Assembly: GCA_938004235.1 (NCBI GenBank)
Contig: CALKWL010000228.1
Coordinates: 1-5,472, forward strand
DNA length: 5,472 nucleotides
Origin: an uncultured Gammaproteobacteria bacterium
GTDB lineage: Bacteria; Pseudomonadota; Gammaproteobacteria; Halothiobacillales; Halothiobacillaceae
Direction: 5' to 3'
The position numbers and the translations under genes were made by a program. The notes under the pieces are model-generated. The model made no database searches. It saw only the letters and a program-made list of their open reading frames with translations, and had not been told where the DNA came from. Numbering within the stretch: the stretch's first letter is position 1; each line of letters begins with the position of its first letter. Positions 4,258 to 5,472 of this stretch are shown piece by piece.

Positions 4258-5472
4258 ATGCCAATCGTGCCTTCTTCGGCCGAGCTATCAGCCGCGTCAT
4301 CCCCCGATGTGGACGTATTGAATGTTCCTGCATCGGGGGATGAAATTTTTGCGCCGCTCGCCCAGGTTCTGGCAGAGTATCTCGACGCAGCCACGATTGA
4401 GCGCATTGCTCAGGCCTATCTTTTTGCCGCACAGGCGCATGAAGGGCAAACACGGGTTTCTGGTGAGCCCTATATCACGCATCCCGTTGCCGTGGCTGGC
4501 ATTCTGGCGGGTTTGCGTATGGATGAAAAAACCATTATTGCGGCCTTGCTGCATGATGTGATCGAAGATACTCCAACCGGACACGAGTACATCCTCGCGC
4601 AATACGGCAGCGAAGTGGCGCATCTGGTTGAAGGGGTGAGTAAACTCGACCAGATTCGCTTCAAGTCCAAGGCGGAACAGCAGGCGGCCAACTTTCGCAA
4701 AATGATGATGGCCATGGTTGAGGATGTGCGCGTTATCCTCATCAAGCTTGCTGATCGTCTGCATAACATGCGCACCTTGGGCGTGATGCGCCCGGACAAG
4801 CGCCGCCGCATCGCGCGTGAGACGCTGGAAATCTATACGCCGATTGCAAACCGCCTGGGACTTAACAGCCTGCGACATGAGCTTGAGGCCTTGGGCTTTC
4901 AGGCAATGTATCCTACGCGCTACTGCGTGCTGGAGCAGGCTTTGCGCAAGGCGCGCGGTAACCGGCGCGAGGTCATGCGCACGATCGAAGATGCTTTCAA
5001 CGCGCGTATTGAAGAAGAACATATGGTGGCCGAGGTACAGGCGCGTGAGAAACGCCTGTACAGCATCTATCGCAAGATGGCGCAGAAACATCTCTCGTTT
5101 AATGACGTGTTTGATGTTTTTGCTGTTCGTATCGTCACTGACAGCGTAGATAATGTGTACCGGCTGCTGGGGTTGGCGCATAACCTCTATAAACCGCTGC
5201 CGGGGCGCTTCAAGGACTATATCGCCATCCCCAAGGCCAATGGTTACCAGTCGCTGCATACCGTGTTGTTCGGGCCGCACGGCATACCCTTGGAAGTTCA
5301 GATCCGTACGCGCGAAATGCACCAGTTCGCCGAAAGCGGTATTGCCGCGCATTGGCTCTACAAGGCCAAGGGGGATGCGACCAATACCACCCAGGCGCGC
5401 GCGCGCGAGTGGTTGCAGGCCGGGGCACGGTGGTCTCCGGCTTTGGTACGGCCCTGGGAAACACCGGCAGGT
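4258..5472 (+). CDS. spoT: Bifunctional (p)ppGpp synthetase/hydrolase SpoT (3' end cut off by window edge)
   Basis: SpoT makes and degrades the stringent-response alarmone (p)ppGpp. 405 codons are visible, of roughly 700 in the family. The HD hydrolase domain covers about residues 45-200, with the metal/catalytic signature HP (75-76), HDVIED (99-104) and LADRLHNMRTL (164-174, D166), so it looks hydrolase-competent. The synthetase domain starts near 255 with REKRLYSIYRKM (263-274), then FDVFAVRI (285-292), RFKDYIAIPKANGYQSLHT (317-335) and LEVQIRT (345-351). RFKD matches the RxKD form of SpoT and bifunctional Rel enzymes, not the ExDD form of RelA. The regulatory half (TGS, helical, ACT) lies outside. 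ATG 4258 is chosen; GTG 4255 is an alternative, and the Shine-Dalgarno is weak, suggesting coupling to rpoZ. From about residue 389 the sequence no longer resembles SpoT (see separate entry). Confidence 0.95.
   Translation, partial: MPIVPSSAELSAASSPDVDVLNVPASGDEIFAPLAQVLAEYLDAATIERIAQAYLFAAQAHEGQTRVSGEPYITHPVAVAGILAGLRMDEKTIIAALLHDVIEDTPTGHEYILAQYGSEVAHLVEGVSKLDQIRFKSKAEQQAANFRKMMMAMVEDVRVILIKLADRLHNMRTLGVMRPDKRRRIARETLEIYTPIANRLGLNSLRHELEALGFQAMYPTRYCVLEQALRKARGNRREVMRTIEDAFNARIEEEHMVAEVQAREKRLYSIYRKMAQKHLSFNDVFDVFAVRIVTDSVDNVYRLLGLAHNLYKPLPGRFKDYIAIPKANGYQSLHTVLFGPHGIPLEVQIRTREMHQFAESGIAAHWLYKAKGDATNTTQARAREWLQAGARWSPALVRPWETPAG
5419..5472. other. Terminal 54 bp where spoT homology ends: possible junction or assembly artefact
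   Basis: After the conserved RAREWLQ, SpoT proteins normally continue with a segment like SLL(D/E)IQ and soon the FLEHVKVDLFPDEVYVFTP block. Here the frame reads AGARWSPALVRPWETPAG. The other two forward frames read GHGGLRLWYGPGKHRQ and RGTVVSGFGTALGNTGR, so a simple frameshift does not restore SpoT. The stretch is 38 of 54 bases G or C, well above its surroundings. The segment is too short to identify another gene. Confidence 0.45.

Noticed and set aside
4297..5352. Long open frame (351 codons) antisense to spoT
   Set aside because: It lies entirely opposite a well-conserved spoT with clear HD and synthetase motifs, has no recognisable domain, and is the kind of antisense frame that arises from spoT codon bias.
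5395..5407. Alternating GC run (13 nt) in spoT, considered as the cause of a frameshift
   Set aside because: The conserved RAREWLQ is still read in frame after the run, so slippage there does not explain the later loss of SpoT similarity.

Overview
The window looks like chromosomal DNA of a proteobacterium, most likely beta or gamma. Four things point there: a ZapD homologue (a family known from beta- and gammaproteobacteria), MinC and MinD very close to the E. coli proteins, the gmk-rpoZ-spoT gene order, and a SlyB-like outer-membrane lipoprotein. Base composition is moderately GC-rich. I cannot name a genus. Both window ends cut genes (minD on the left, spoT on the right).

Left half, minus strand (1-2225): a cell-division cluster read zapD > minC > minD. 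zapD and minC overlap by an ATGA. minD starts at a GTG with a good Shine-Dalgarno and runs off the left edge; minE would be expected beyond it. Together these genes act on the FtsZ ring: ZapD bundles FtsZ filaments at midcell, while MinC, recruited to the membrane by the MinD ATPase, blocks ring assembly at the poles.

Centre (2226-2982): a short divergent intergenic region with a perfect TATAAT facing right, then a small lipoprotein gene that resembles SlyB but lacks the glycine-zipper core. After it comes a 115-bp palindromic element with 18-bp terminal inverted repeats, ending only 26 bp before gmk.

Right half, plus strand (2983-5472): gmk (guanylate kinase), a roughly 240-bp intergenic stretch made almost entirely of consecutive hairpins, then rpoZ (RNA polymerase omega) and spoT (ppGpp synthetase/hydrolase), 17 bp apart. 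These three genes link GDP/GTP supply, RNA polymerase and the (p)ppGpp alarmone, which in E. coli binds partly at the omega subunit.

The genes are ordinary housekeeping genes, and I see no defence system, toxin-antitoxin pair, CRISPR array, transposase, tRNA or rRNA. The unusual content is non-coding: two structured repeat elements with related ends bracket gmk, and the second one seems to supply the gmk stop codon and runs up to the rpoZ promoter. The last 54 bases of the window also stop looking like SpoT in every forward frame and become much more GC-rich, which suggests a junction or assembly artefact.
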